Source of the DNA: Cymbomonas tetramitiformis
Lineage: Eukaryota; Chlorophyta; Pyramimonadophyceae; Pyramimonadales; Pyramimonadaceae
Length of the DNA stretch: 64,000 bases
Assembly (NCBI GenBank): GCA_001247695.2
Contig: LGRX02025781.1
Location: forward strand, 22,338-86,337
Direction: 5' to 3'
Position numbers and translations under genes: made by a program. Each line of letters opens with the position of its first letter. The stretch's first letter is position 1. Shown here in pieces: positions 44,914-54,906 of the stretch. The notes under the pieces are model-generated. The model searched no databases and was not told where the DNA came from. It was given only the letters and a program-made list of their open reading frames with translations.

Positions 44914-45360
44914 TTAATATGTATTCCGATAAGATGTTGAAATCACATACCAATTTCCTGGAATGTCAACAGCGGTAGTTGAACCTGATTGAAACGTCCT
45001 TTCGCCTGATGCAATTAGAGTGACGCTCGTTATACTTTCGCCATTGGTTGCACCATTTTTCAACTCAATATCGCCGTTAGTTGTGTCTGAAGATCCATTT
45101 ATTCTGTCACCCTCAAACTTTTGAAGAGTCACTATTCCGCCTGTTTCGGCTGTTCCGTTATAAATTGTAAACATTTTACCTTTGATAGCAGGTAGACATT
45201 CCGGCAACCGAACAGTTGAAGCAGTATCACCTAATATAATTTGATTCTGTACATCATCCTTTGTTAATTGTATCAATGTTCCATTTCTTAGTGTTGTGCG
45301 AAACGTAGTATTGGCATAAGTCAAGGTTTTTGCATTCAATTCATTTCCGAAAGCTGACAT
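44914..45360 (-). CDS. Fibre-family small virion protein, 148 aa
   Basis: Starts MSAFGNELNAKTLTY, with the shared tag. The body is short beta-strands with Gly/Thr-rich turns (VTLQKFEGD, ESITSVTLIASGERTF) and looks like a fibre or spike domain. 23 bp upstream of the 602-aa gene on the same strand. No named family. Confidence 0.55.
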   Translation of the reverse strand: MSAFGNELNAKTLTYANTTFRTTLRNGTLIQLTKDDVQNQIILGDTASTVRLPECLPAIKGKMFTIYNGTAETGGIVTLQKFEGDRINGSSDTTNGDIELKNGATNGESITSVTLIASGERTFQSGSTTAVDIPGNWYVISTSYRNTY

Positions 45361-45364
45361 TGTA

Positions 45365-45371
45365 TATACTA
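45365..45371 (-). promoter_or_regulatory. TAGTATA start-proximal motif
   Basis: TAGTATA-TACA-ATG before the 148-aa gene. Confidence 0.45.
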
Positions 45372-45373
45372 AT

Positions 45374-45694
45374 CTATGAAAAAAACAAAGGTACAGGTTG
45401 CAACAATCGACTATTCAATGGATGCTCCATCGGAAAATGGAACATTTCCATCTTTTGAGAAAGCTTTTCACCATGCCCTAAAGTATAACTTTTGTATCCC
45501 GCCAAAGGATGAACGTTGCTTATCCTGAATGGTGGATATGTGATGTCATTGATTGTTTTACACGGGAGTTGTTGCATCATAACCGGTCTAAAACCTGACA
45601 TTTGAAACATCGTCGCGGTGTGAATCTGTTTGTCCACGTTCGGTCCTACATCTTTTATCATGTTGTACCCAACCAATCCTGGTTGTTGAGCCAT
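45374..45694 (-). CDS. Small virion-cluster protein, 106 aa
   Basis: Unrecognised. Starts MAQQPGLVGYNMIKDVG; compact, Met/Pro-rich, no membrane segment. Sits between the capsid protein and fibre genes with 23-bp and 13-bp gaps, so it is probably a minor structural protein. Confidence 0.45.
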   Translation of the reverse strand: MAQQPGLVGYNMIKDVGPNVDKQIHTATMFQMSGFRPVMMQQLPCKTINDITYPPFRISNVHPLAGYKSYTLGHGEKLSQKMEMFHFPMEHPLNSRLLQPVPLFFS

Positions 45695-45699
45695 GTTTG

Positions 45700-45706
45700 T
45701 ATACTA
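45700..45706 (-). promoter_or_regulatory. TAGTATA start-proximal motif
   Basis: TAGTATA-CAAAC-ATG before the 106-aa gene. Confidence 0.45.
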
Positions 45707-45717
45707 TTAACCGCTTT

Positions 45718-46566
45718 TTAAAATACCGTTTCGATCACACGGTTTTGACCGATACGAAGAACTGCGGTCGTTTCGCAAATAATCATTACCTCGTTACTGT
45801 TGGTCAGATTTACCTTTTGTAAATCGTCATCTGGTTGTGCTACATGAGTTTGAAAATAGAAGGAACTGTTCAAACCCCGAGAATCCAATCCTGTTAGGCT
45901 TCTGACGCCCATTTCTGACGGGAGATTCAAACGTACCATAGGAATGAACTGATTATTGAGCCAATCTTCATAACTGTTAATCTTACAACCCGATAGCGTA
46001 CCGTAGTTGTCAGCTTTACCGATACAGAGCAGATTGAACGCTGCAAGAGGATCGACTCGATAGTTAGGAACGAACAGGTTATTCAAGTTAAATTGTAGAG
46101 CACCTAAATGACCAGCTGAAAATCTAAAGTAAGACGGGAGGTAAGATGTACCACAGGTGTTTTCCAATTTGATAAGTCCTAAAGGTTTATCCCGATAATC
46201 CCCTGGGCGTTGAACAGCATATATGTTATCAATACACTGTGAACTCAAAGAGAACCTTGTTGATTTGTCCATCGTAGAGGCCCCTTCAAAAAATGAAAAA
46301 TAGTTCTTATACGGAATTTCCAAAAAACCGTCACGCAATTTTGATTCCACGGCGGCATCGTAGACACCTGAACTGAAAGTGATTGTTTCTACGGTAAAGT
46401 AAAGGTCGTCTAATAAAAAGTCCCCTTGTGAGATTAAAGTCTGTTGAGCTTTTTCCGTGAGATCGACTTCAGGTGGACTACCTTGGACAAACGCTCCTAT
46501 GAGGTTAGAAACCGTTTCCCACTTCACTTTATTGTTTTCAAGCAAGTCTCTTCCCACATTGCGCAC
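45718..46566 (-). pseudogene. Major capsid protein, C-terminal part (polinton-like virus)
   Basis: 282 codons with the pattern of a double-jelly-roll capsid protein: LDDLYFTVETITF, then IPYKNYFSFFEG, then a beta-rich half with a Pro/Asn-rich loop region. Usual length is about 500-600 residues, so roughly the N-terminal half is missing. The frame starts at a GTG, has no upstream in-frame ATG before a TGA, and collides near 46560 with an opposite-strand transposase-like fragment. First gene in the preserved minus-strand virion block; ATPase, minor capsid and polymerase genes are not present. Confidence 0.6.
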
Positions 46567-46570
46567 GAGG

Positions 46571-46780
46571 GCAATGCCGAAAACTTGTTTTCACTCGCTG
46601 GGAATATTGCAGATCCCAACAAGGACCCTGCTTATCTTGTCATGCAGACGCGGGTGGCTGTCAACAGTAAAGTGTATATGCCTCCTGCGCAGCACGTCTG
46701 GAACAGATTCAAAACCAAATACAGTTGCAACGAAACCCTAGAGGAGGAAGAACAATTAGGCTTAGACAATAACTATTAGG
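46571..46780 (+). pseudogene. hAT-like transposase C-terminal fragment
   Basis: Reads EGNAENLFSLAGNI ... VNSKVYMPP to a stop at 46780. The E-N-LFSLAGN core is like the hAT dimerisation motif; no other domain is present. Its left edge is the breakpoint with the capsid gene. Confidence 0.4.
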
Positions 46781-47322
46781 AGTTGTAGTGCCTGGCTGAA
46801 AGAACCAGTTGCGTGGTCTCAAATGGAATATACTTGAATATATTGCAAGGAATATTTGGTGATTTTGCAATGAATCTTGAACTATTTTACTTCGAACATT
46901 TGAATACATATGCATGAGAAATGTATATTGTTGTGTTCCCTGCCAGATTGGTTGCTGCAGTCGGTGATTAGCTCATGTTGTTGTAATGAATTATACCGGA
47001 ATAGTTCTCACTCTCCACTATCACATTCGCGTGACTCCGGAGTATTTCGAATCTCCGGAGTATTTCTAATCTCCACTATCACATTCGACATTCGCGTGAC
47101 TCCGGAATACTATTCGTATTTCTCACTCTCCACTATCACATTCGCGTGACTCCGGAATAATATTTCTAATCTCCGTCCACCCACCCACCACCCGCTCGCC
47201 ACCCGCCCGCGCACCGCCCGCCCACCGCACGTTCAATTTGCTCCAATTCAAATTTGACCGATTTCCGTGATTTTGACTTAAAATATCCATGGGTTGTGGG
47301 TAAATCATGGGTTTTCCATTTT
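46781..47322. other. Non-coding; minisatellite 47013-47175
   Basis: Three to four copies of a unit with CTCCACTATCACATTCGCGT followed by GACTCCGGA(A/G)TA. Otherwise no features. CCCATGGATAT repeats follow at 47290-47400. Confidence 0.6.
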
Positions 47323-47660
47323 TTACGAACCCAGCCCATGGATATTCGTTTCGGGAAAAACCCAGCCCATGGATATCATTTTTACAAAATACCCATGTAT
47401 GGATATGTAATCATGAACAGGATTGGAGGTTGCTGCCACCGTGGGGAGGTGACGCACCAAGAGCTGGGTCCCGCCCGAGACGCTCTGCTGAGCTCCGCTG
47501 TCAAGGGGTACCTGCAGAGGGTCTGGCAGGGCTGCGGCGCCGATACTGATGAAGTGCTGCAGCGATGAGAGATCCGCACCAGAGTCATGAAGCGCGGAGG
47601 TAGCTGGTACCAGCTGATGGGGCTGCTGTGGTCGATGCTGCGGCTGTTGTTGCGGCTGCG

Positions 47661-47691
<31 letters not shown>

Positions 47692-48204
47692 CTGCTGTAA
47701 CTGCTGTTGCTGGAACTGCTGCTGCTGTAACTGCTGCTGCGTCGGTTCCAGTGGCTGCTGCTGAAGCCACTGCTGTTGTTGCTGCTGGTACGCGAGCCAC
47801 TGCTGCTGTTGCTGCAGCTGTTGTTGGAATGGTGTGGGATATGAGCCCATGGGGTGGTGGGTTCCCAGTGTGAACGGCACTGGTGACACTCCCCCAGCGA
47901 GGGGCGCTGATTGGGGCAGTACCCAATTGACGCCGTTCCATACAGCCTGTGCGGGGGTGCCATCCGGCATGGTATATGGGCGGGGCACCGCAGTGTAGGG
48001 CATGGTGGTGCCTGGATGTGGAAGGGGGTGAGCGGAAGCGTATGCGGTGGGAGATGGGAAGGTGATGGGGGAGAACAGTGGGTGGTGTAACGGCTCTGCG
48101 CTGACACCCATGCTGGGAAAGGATTCTGATGTCTGCTGTGACATTCTGACTGCTGAGCTGGTTGAGTTCACAGACTGGGTGTGGCAATAGCCACAGGTGA
48201 GCAA
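47323..48204 (-). CDS. Gln-rich low-complexity protein
   Basis: 293 codons. N-terminus MLTCGYCHTQSVNSTSSAV, then Pro/Ser/His-rich, then long Gln runs (CAG/CAA codons, 47640-47840) with interspersed Leu and Trp. The last ~25 codons fall in CCCATGGATAT repeats and are probably not native. No domain known. It follows two small Pro-rich ORFs on the same strand and may belong to the same element (gag-like) or be a prion-like regulator. Confidence 0.4.
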
Positions 48205-48229
48205 AAGTAGTGAGTGCTCGCCTTTTTAT

Positions 48230-48421
48230 TTAGTCAGACTCGTCCTCGTCGATGTCACTCTCTGGGGGCGAAGGAGGAGGAGAAGGAGCGGGGCTTCCGG
48301 GTGGAGATGGGGGAACGCCTTCGATCACGTGTATTAGGAATGCACCAGGGGGCGCGGGAAAGACTGCTAGGTCTTGAGTGTGCGGGTAGTGGAAGTGGTA
48401 GTTCCCCTGGTGGTGCCACAC
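48230..48421 (-). CDS. Pro-rich acidic-tailed small ORF, 63 aa
   Basis: Contains PAPPGAFLIHVIEG, then a PPSPP-type stretch, ending DIDEDESD. Resembles the ORF at 48471-48638 in plan: aromatic start, P-P/A-GAF, PPSP, acidic tail. No family known. Confidence 0.4.
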   Translation of the reverse strand: MWHHQGNYHFHYPHTQDLAVFPAPPGAFLIHVIEGVPPSPPGSPAPSPPPSPPESDIDEDESD

Positions 48422-48470
48422 GTAGTCGTGAGCCGCTGGTGGGATCGCCAGTGTGACTCTGTCCAGGCGT

Positions 48471-48638
48471 TCAGTCGCTGTTCTCCTCTTCGTCGTCAGA
48501 GGAAGAAGGGGAAGGAGGGCCGCTCTGCCAGAAAGCGCCTGCTGGTGGGTAGGTAGGGTCTGGAGGGAATACCCACTTAATAGGTCCTTGCTTCCACCAC
48601 GCTCTTCTGTATTTGTCTGGATCTGGGGGTACTGCCAT
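48471..48638 (-). CDS. Pro-rich acidic-tailed small ORF, 55 aa
   Basis: Starts MAVPPDPDKYRRAWWKQG; includes YPPAGAFWQSGPPSPSSS and ends DDEEENSD. Tandem paralogue of 48230-48421 on the same strand. Too short to name. Confidence 0.4.
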   Translation of the reverse strand: MAVPPDPDKYRRAWWKQGPIKWVFPPDPTYPPAGAFWQSGPPSPSSSDDEEENSD

Positions 48639-49690
48639 ACACCAGCGAACTCAAAATTTGGCCAGGGCTCCGCGACACGATTTTTGAGTGCCTAGGTGCG
48701 CGGGCAAGAGTCAAGCAGCAGCGAAAGGAAGGGTGTCAGGTCCAATACAGGGGTCCAGTAAGGTCCCAGACGATATTTATGCTCCGTAGGTCCCAAAATG
48801 CTCCAGTCAGGGTACTGCTGGAGGATACCAGAAGGTGCTGAAGAGCTGCCAGAAACGTCCAGAAGCTGCTGAAAGCGCTGTTTGGAGGAGCTTTCCCCGC
48901 TGCTGATGGCCGTGAGGGCGGTATCAGGGGTTTCTAGGCTGTCCTATGGGGTCTAAGGAAGGAGTTTTTGGTGGTGGGGGCTACTGTGGAAGGTTTTGGG
49001 GTAGGCTGAAAACTGGCTAAAACTGCTGTTTTTGGCTGTTTTTGCTGCTTTTAGGGGTCTGTAACTAGTTGCATGCCTGGAACGAGGCCATGATAGACCC
49101 TAGTATCCAACCTTACTGCTCGAAATCGGTCGGAACTGGCCTCAGACGAAGTTTGGTTTTAAGATCTTGTCAGGCATGCTTGGGTCGAAAAGCCGTTTTG
49201 AGCCCCCAGTGTTAAGGGAGCCGGATACTGCTTTTTAGTGACTTTTGGAGGTATTTACAGGAGTCCTTCTACAAAAAAAATGGTTTTTCTGACGTAGAAA
49301 TTGCGCAAAGGTAGCCAAAAGTACAGCCTCTCCCCTGCAGTATTCCGTAAGTTTTAACAGGTCCGTGGTTGAACGCAACGGAGGCGTTCAAAGTAACGCA
49401 AGATACCAAATGTGCCAGGGGCACTACGACAGATGCTCGGAAATATGTTTTTGATTGAACGTGCAAAGGCACACAATTCGGATTTTATAATATACTGGAT
49501 CAGGGCCAGATTGAGGTACAAACGATAATTCGGTTCCGAGTTCTGAAGGCTAAACACTTCTCAAGTGCTCCACTTATTCACTCGTCACTCAGGTTGCAGG
49601 GTCAACCACTCGAGAGCCGATGTCACACTTCGGCTCAACGTTCAATTCCCGATCCGATCTCATTTCTAATTCCGATTCGTCATTCTCGAT
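48639..49690. other. No gene seen
   Basis: Unique-looking sequence. ORFs of about 67 codons at 49269-49557 are not protein-like. Confidence 0.4.
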
Positions 49691-49965
49691 TCAGATGTAT
49701 ATCGACAGACTGACACGATGACTGCCCCACAGTACTGTCATACTACTGTACTGTCATACTGTCATAGTGTCATAGTGTCATACTGTCATAGCCCCGACAT
49801 CTGATATTCGATTTCATTGTCTTTTCAACCCCGATGCGAATCTGACCATTCTTCGAGGGTCTGACTGAGTGCCACGATGACACCCCCCACAGTACTGTCA
49901 TACTACTATAGTGTCATAGTGGCATAGTGTCATAGTGGCATACTGTCATACCCCGGACATCTGGT
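49690..49965. repeat. TGTCATA-type tandem repeats, two blocks
   Basis: CTGTCATA/GTGTCATA octamers at 49735-49792 and 49896-49952, each inside a ~155-bp direct repeat with CCCACAGTACTGTCATACTA. Confidence 0.8.
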
Positions 49966-50089
49966 ATTCATTCTCATCGTGATTTCAAGCCCAATTTCAC
50001 TGTCATCGTGCCAATCCCAGATTACCCCCGATGACACACATATAGACGCATAGGCATATCGGCTCACGCTGTGCCTCCGGGCACAGCAG

Positions 50090-50770
50090 GGCTTAAGCTA
50101 AGCCAGTGCACAGAGTGCCCCTGGATTCGCAAAGTCACTGCTCATCAAGAAGGACCACAAGTGCCATAGGAGTGTTCCTCCGCAGATAATCAACAGTGGT
50201 AGAAGCTATACAGCAGAGCTTAAGCTAGGCCAGTGTACACAGTACCCCCGAATTAGCAAAGCCACTGCTCATTAAGAAGGTGAACGGTATCATAAGTGCC
50301 TCACCGCCGGTCTGAAGTCAACAAAAGCTGCCAGAGAAAAGAAGAAAGGTTGTATGCTAATCCACAGATATTTCCAAGGTAATCAACGGTGGTTAAGCTG
50401 AGCCAGTGTACAGAGTACCCCTGGATTCGCTAGACACCGTTGCCAGAGCAGTCTTCATTGTGTCCATAATATACAGAGTTAATCCGCTCGCTGTATTCCA
50501 GGCCGATGCCGCTGCTAATTACCTTCTAGTGGCACACCCGCTCAAAGATAGGCCAGTACACCATGGGTGTCCCTGGATTCACCGTCAGACAAGGTGGCCA
50601 AGCTAGAGGAACCGCAGGATAAGAAACCACTCATTAGGCTAGTAATTAACAACTGATTCGTTGCCGCCGCTGCTGTGAGCCTGCTCGTGTGTAAGCACCG
50701 CAAAAATAACAAAGGAAAAAGGGTCCGCCAGTACACCAAGGGTGTCCCTGGAGTCGCCTATCTCTCGAAT
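50090..50770 (+). repeat. Five diverged repeats each centred on a small hairpin
   Basis: Cores at about 50103, 50230, 50405, 50550 and 50726 have the plan CCAG-T-stem-3 nt-stem-CC-CTGG. Stems are GCAC/GTGC, GTAC/GTAC, GTAC/GTAC, ACACC/GGTGT and ACACC/GGTGT, so both sides change together. The second copy lacks the outer CTGG. Downstream sequence (GATTCGCAAAG-CACTGCTCAT) is shared by the first two. Could be a structured RNA repeat or duplicated exons. Confidence 0.55.
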
Positions 50771-50868
50771 CCGCTCTTCTTGACTGCTGTAGACTTTTCG
50801 CCAAAGAGCCTCTTACTTCTGAATTCGTACCGAAATAAAAAGCCGCTCCGCGCAGGACATTATTGTTT

Positions 50869-51372
50869 TGTAAAAAGATAAAAACAGCAGTATAATATAT
50901 TCACCAAAAGATAATAAAACCACCAAAAGTACGAATTATTGTACAAAACTGTGAGCAGAGCTGTCTTAGCAATCTAGCACTTGGCACGCGAACAGCCACC
51001 TAGCACTTGCGAAGGCAAAACCACAATGAGTCCACTGGTCCTGACTTGCAGTCAGAGCCTACTTATTCTCAAGTCAATGTCACATCTGCAAAAACTGTAA
51101 CAGGCTTCCGCCCTGAAATCTTCATCTACCAATAGAATGTCACTATTCTATGCCAGCTCTAATGATGTTACCGTTCCCCATCTTCTGACTGACACGCCGG
51201 TGGCAACATTGTAACTGTCATATCTTCGTATCATTTCACTGTCATCTCACAGTGACCATATCTTCTTCGCCAGGTCTGCTACCCTCGGGCAGACATCACG
51301 CGCGAGGTCTATCATGCTTGTCACCTGCTGAACAATCCCGGCTTCGGTACCACGAGAAGCTGGCGTTTGTTA
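50869..51372 (-). repeat. Truncated solo LTR
   Basis: Aligns with 60281-60806, the LTR of the Ty3 element, including ACGAATTATTGT, GAGCAGA(G/A)CTGTCTTAG and GCTTCTCGTGGTACC (minus). The 5' ~215 bp of the LTR are missing. Confidence 0.7.
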
Positions 51373-52356
51373 CACCGCCTTGACTTAACCAACCAATGTG
51401 GCATTCAACCTTTTTGGGAGGTCTTCACACTTTGCATGCGATGAGCCTCACCGGCAATGTGCATCAAGTTGAACATCCCAGCCCTCTTCCCCCTGGTGAT
51501 AAAGTGCACCTTACCCCATTATAGGTACAGGTACATATCTGCATGAATATTCGATATCTTGTACCTACTGCTATCAATCAAACACGAAACTGCCCACAAC
51601 CTACCAAATGCATAAGCTGAACGCAGCGTCCCTGATCCTAGCTCATTTACTTGAATTGTATACATACAAGTTTCGATAAGCTTATGATTTTGTCTTTCGT
51701 GCAGAGCAGCCAAAATTCACTTCACTGTGGGACGTTGATCCTGATACACCATATGCGACACATCGAAGGGAGCCCTTTGTGAGCTCATGCAGGACATGGG
51801 GCGGACAAGATATCCCTATCTAGGCCAACGCACGATCATGAGCTGCGAGAAGCGTTCGGTTACCAAAAAGATGGCTAACCTCACATAAACCTAAATAAAA
51901 TCTACTGTAAACTGTACTTGCGCACATCGCATTTTCTTTATATAAGCATCCTCTTCGCGTGAACTTAGAGAGCTTTGTGTGTTCCATGAGAGAGCTCAGT
52001 CCCGCCCCTTCCTCTTCCCCGATTTGCTTACTCCGGCCATCTCCTGAAACGACAAATCCCAGCCACCTCCATATGATGAGTCTTGAGTGCACTTGCTATC
52101 TCCGGCGAAAGACTCTATCTTGCATTTGCGCACCGTGCACACTCATCTTATACAATTATGTAAGAAGTGGGAATATGAGGCTTGATACGAGTTTTCATAT
52201 GTTGCAATATTCAAATCACGTGATGACCCAAAACAGGTAATGCCCTACCCATGAAGCAGAAAGTCTTCATGGAAGCTACAAGCGTGCCGCGACTCATGGA
52301 TGACACAACACTTGTGCTGACCAACTGATAGCAGTGAAGACACAGGAAAAGCCAGG
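51373..52356. other. No gene seen
   Basis: No protein-like ORF. Probably the 3' flank of the BAH-PHD gene. Confidence 0.35.
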
Positions 52357-54298
52357 CTACGGCACCTGCTTACTGACGTCTAAGCATTTCTTGCACACAA
52401 ATGAGCCACCTTTCTCCACCGCGGACTGCTTCAGTTGCAGGCACTCCGGGTGATACCTGCCCAATAGCCCCAGCACGGATCAAACAATCTCTTGCACTTT
52501 TGCATCACATCATAAAACATGCAGGACGCGCACATTGCAATCCCAAATTGGGAAGCTCGGCGACGCCCTTAGATTCCCCCGAGTGCTCATAGCCCTCATA
52601 ATGACAAACGAACACACTGTGAAGATAGTTTGCCAAAAGGGTTTTGGTGGAGGACGGGTGGCATGGAGGGGGGCTTCCCTGAGGGCAAGGAGTAGTGCGC
52701 GCCCCGTGGCACTTCTGTGCTATGGTTCCCCGAGTTAAAAGGAAGCTCACAGCCTGTCAGGCGCTCTGTGATGCTCGACATTGCCGTGAACACATGCGAT
52801 GGTATGGCAGAAGCATAGAGAAGCAAGGGGAAGCCTCTCTGCATGGGGGTGTGAAGAGGTGGAAAGGGTGCAGATACATACCATTCAGCACACTGTTCAC
52901 ACTCCACCATAAATTTGTCCGGGTTGTATGGCATCTCACAGCAGCAGTATCTGCACAGAGTGGTTGGCAGTGCACAAGGCAAGTCCAAGTCAGGTGTTTG
53001 CAGAACCTCGCACATGCCTGAGCATGGGAAGGAGGCGTTTGGGTGTAAAACAGCAGGACTAGTTGAAACAAAAAGACGGCCTTCACTCCATCAATCTGCA
53101 TGCCTGATCCTAGTTGTGAAATGGGTCTTGAGCCCACAAAATGTGAAAGCAAAATTAGGAGCAGATGGGAAGCGCGAAGAGGCAAAATTAAGAGCAGATG
53201 GGAAGCGCGAAGAGAGGCAAAATTAGGAGCAGATGGTACGCGCGAAGAGAGGCAAAAATTAGGAGCAGATGGGAAGCGCAAGAGAGGCAAAATTAGGAGC
53301 AGATGGAAGCGCAAGAGAGGCAAAATATAAGAGGGAAGCGCGAAGAGAGGCAAAAATTACAGATGGGAAGCGCGAAGAGAGGCAAAATTAGGAGCAGATG
53401 GGAAGCGCAAAGAGAGGCAAAAATTAGGAGCAGATGGAAGCGCAAAGAGGCAATTTAAGAGCAGATGGGAAGCGCGAAGAGAGGCACAAGAGCAGATTAA
53501 GAGCAGATGGGAAGCGCGAAGAGAGGCCATTGGGAGAAAATTAGGAGCAGATGAGAAGCGCGAAGAGAGGCAAAATTAAGAGCAGATGATTAAAAGCAAC
53601 CCTGATAAAAGTGCCACAGGATCGACCCAGCACATATCTCCGTTGGTAAGCACCAGGTCACAGATTTCAGGCCTCCCCGGAGTATGCAAAAGAGCGTGCC
53701 ACATTCGAGGAGCAGCAAGGGTGAGAAAAGGAAAAGTACAAGTAAACGAAGCAGTGCTCCCTTACCAAGCCGAAGCGAAATGCAAACACTAACCTTTTCC
53801 CTTTTCTGCAGTACTACCGCCGACTTGTGTGTGACACTTGGGGAACATCGGACCACAAAAGCAACAGCTTTGTTTCCTAAGTCGTTGAGTCAAGAAGAGG
53901 GGTTTCAGTTTCCCTGTTTGCGATCACAGAAAACAACACAATGTTGGAGAAATCCGCAGCGCTGTCTTTCGCACTCCGACTCACGCAACCCGGAGACTCT
54001 TTCCAACTGCATCGAACACAGAAAACAATTTCCAAAGGAAAAAATAACTCACTAGCTAGTGGGGCTCACTTGGACCGCCCCTGCTTAACGAGCGAAGTAG
54101 TTCACTTACTAAGAAAGATATGCGGTGCCTGCCTTTGGCAATGCGAGATCTTGTGCCAAAGCACAATATCATACAGATTTGAACTGGCGCCCAAACTGAT
54201 CTGGAAGCAAGAGAGAAGAGATTCTTACACAGGAACACGGTCTGGACGAAATCTTCCTGTGCGAGCCTTATAGCTGAAGCGGTTAAAGTAGTCAGAGC
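52357..54298 (-). CDS. BAH-PHD chromatin reader (EBS/SHL-like), last three exons
   Basis: Exons 54298-54229, 52950-52882 and 52456-52357 join in phase with consensus sites. The first ends a BAH domain (SDYFNRFSYKARTGRFRPD). The next two make a complete PHD finger: VYCCCEMPYNPDK, VECEQC, then after splicing WYHPEC and VCKKC, ending in TAG. This matches the land-plant EBS/SHL family, nuclear proteins whose PHD binds methylated H3K4 and BAH binds H3K27me3. Earlier BAH exons were not located with confidence. The 1.28-kb intron holds a minisatellite. Likely a genuine host gene, which argues for a green-lineage genome. Confidence 0.7.
53150..53590. repeat. ~33-bp minisatellite in the BAH-PHD intron
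   Basis: About a dozen imperfect units of AGGAGCAGATGGGAAGCGCG plus AAGAGAGGCAAAATT. Confidence 0.85.
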
Positions 54299-54735
54299 CT
54301 GTGATCTGCTTCAGGTTCTGTCGTAATGCGCCCCACCTCCCCGCGTCAGCCCAAGCAAAGCATTTCTCCGACGCCCCATAAAGTGCAGCCCACAACTCCG
54401 TCGATTGAAGGGACAGAGTGCTCCCCCACAATATCCTGGTTTTCTACTCGCATCCTTCAAAGGAGGGAATGCCATAAGCTTTAGAAATAGTAGTGCAGTT
54501 TTGTCACGATAACATCTGGAGGTATCAGACTCATGCCAGCACCCAAAGAAAACAAAAACGAACTGAGTCCGATCGCCGTCGAAACGTGGTCAAAGCCCTC
54601 TCGATCCGCCGGAAGGAGCAGCTTACACGGGATTGCCCGAAACAAAATAAGTCCTGGGAAGTGCGTACAGCTCACGTGTTGAAACCGGACCGTGCATGTT
54701 TAAGCGGGTGAGCTGCACTGTTCTCGCTCGTGCAC

Positions 54736-54906
54736 AGTGCAGATTCCCCTCGACTTGAGCACGGTCAGGCGTGTTGAGTGAGTGAAAGTGCAGATTCCCC
54801 TCGACTTGAGCACGGTCAGGCGTGTTGAGGAGTGAAAGTGCAGATTCCCCTCGACTTGAGCACGGTCAGGCGTGTTGAGTGAGTGAAAGTGCAGATTCCC
54901 CTCGAC
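54736..54906. repeat. ~55-bp minisatellite, 3-4 units
   Basis: Units GTGCAGATTCCCCTCGACTT plus GAGCACGGTCAGGCGTGTTGAG. Confidence 0.85.

Noticed and set aside
41675..46566. A complete integrated virus
   Set aside because: No ATPase, polymerase, integrase or full capsid gene is present; only a virion-gene fragment remains.
47628..47873. Plus-strand Ala/Val-rich ORF
   Set aside because: Shadow of the CAG-repeat Gln tract on the minus strand.
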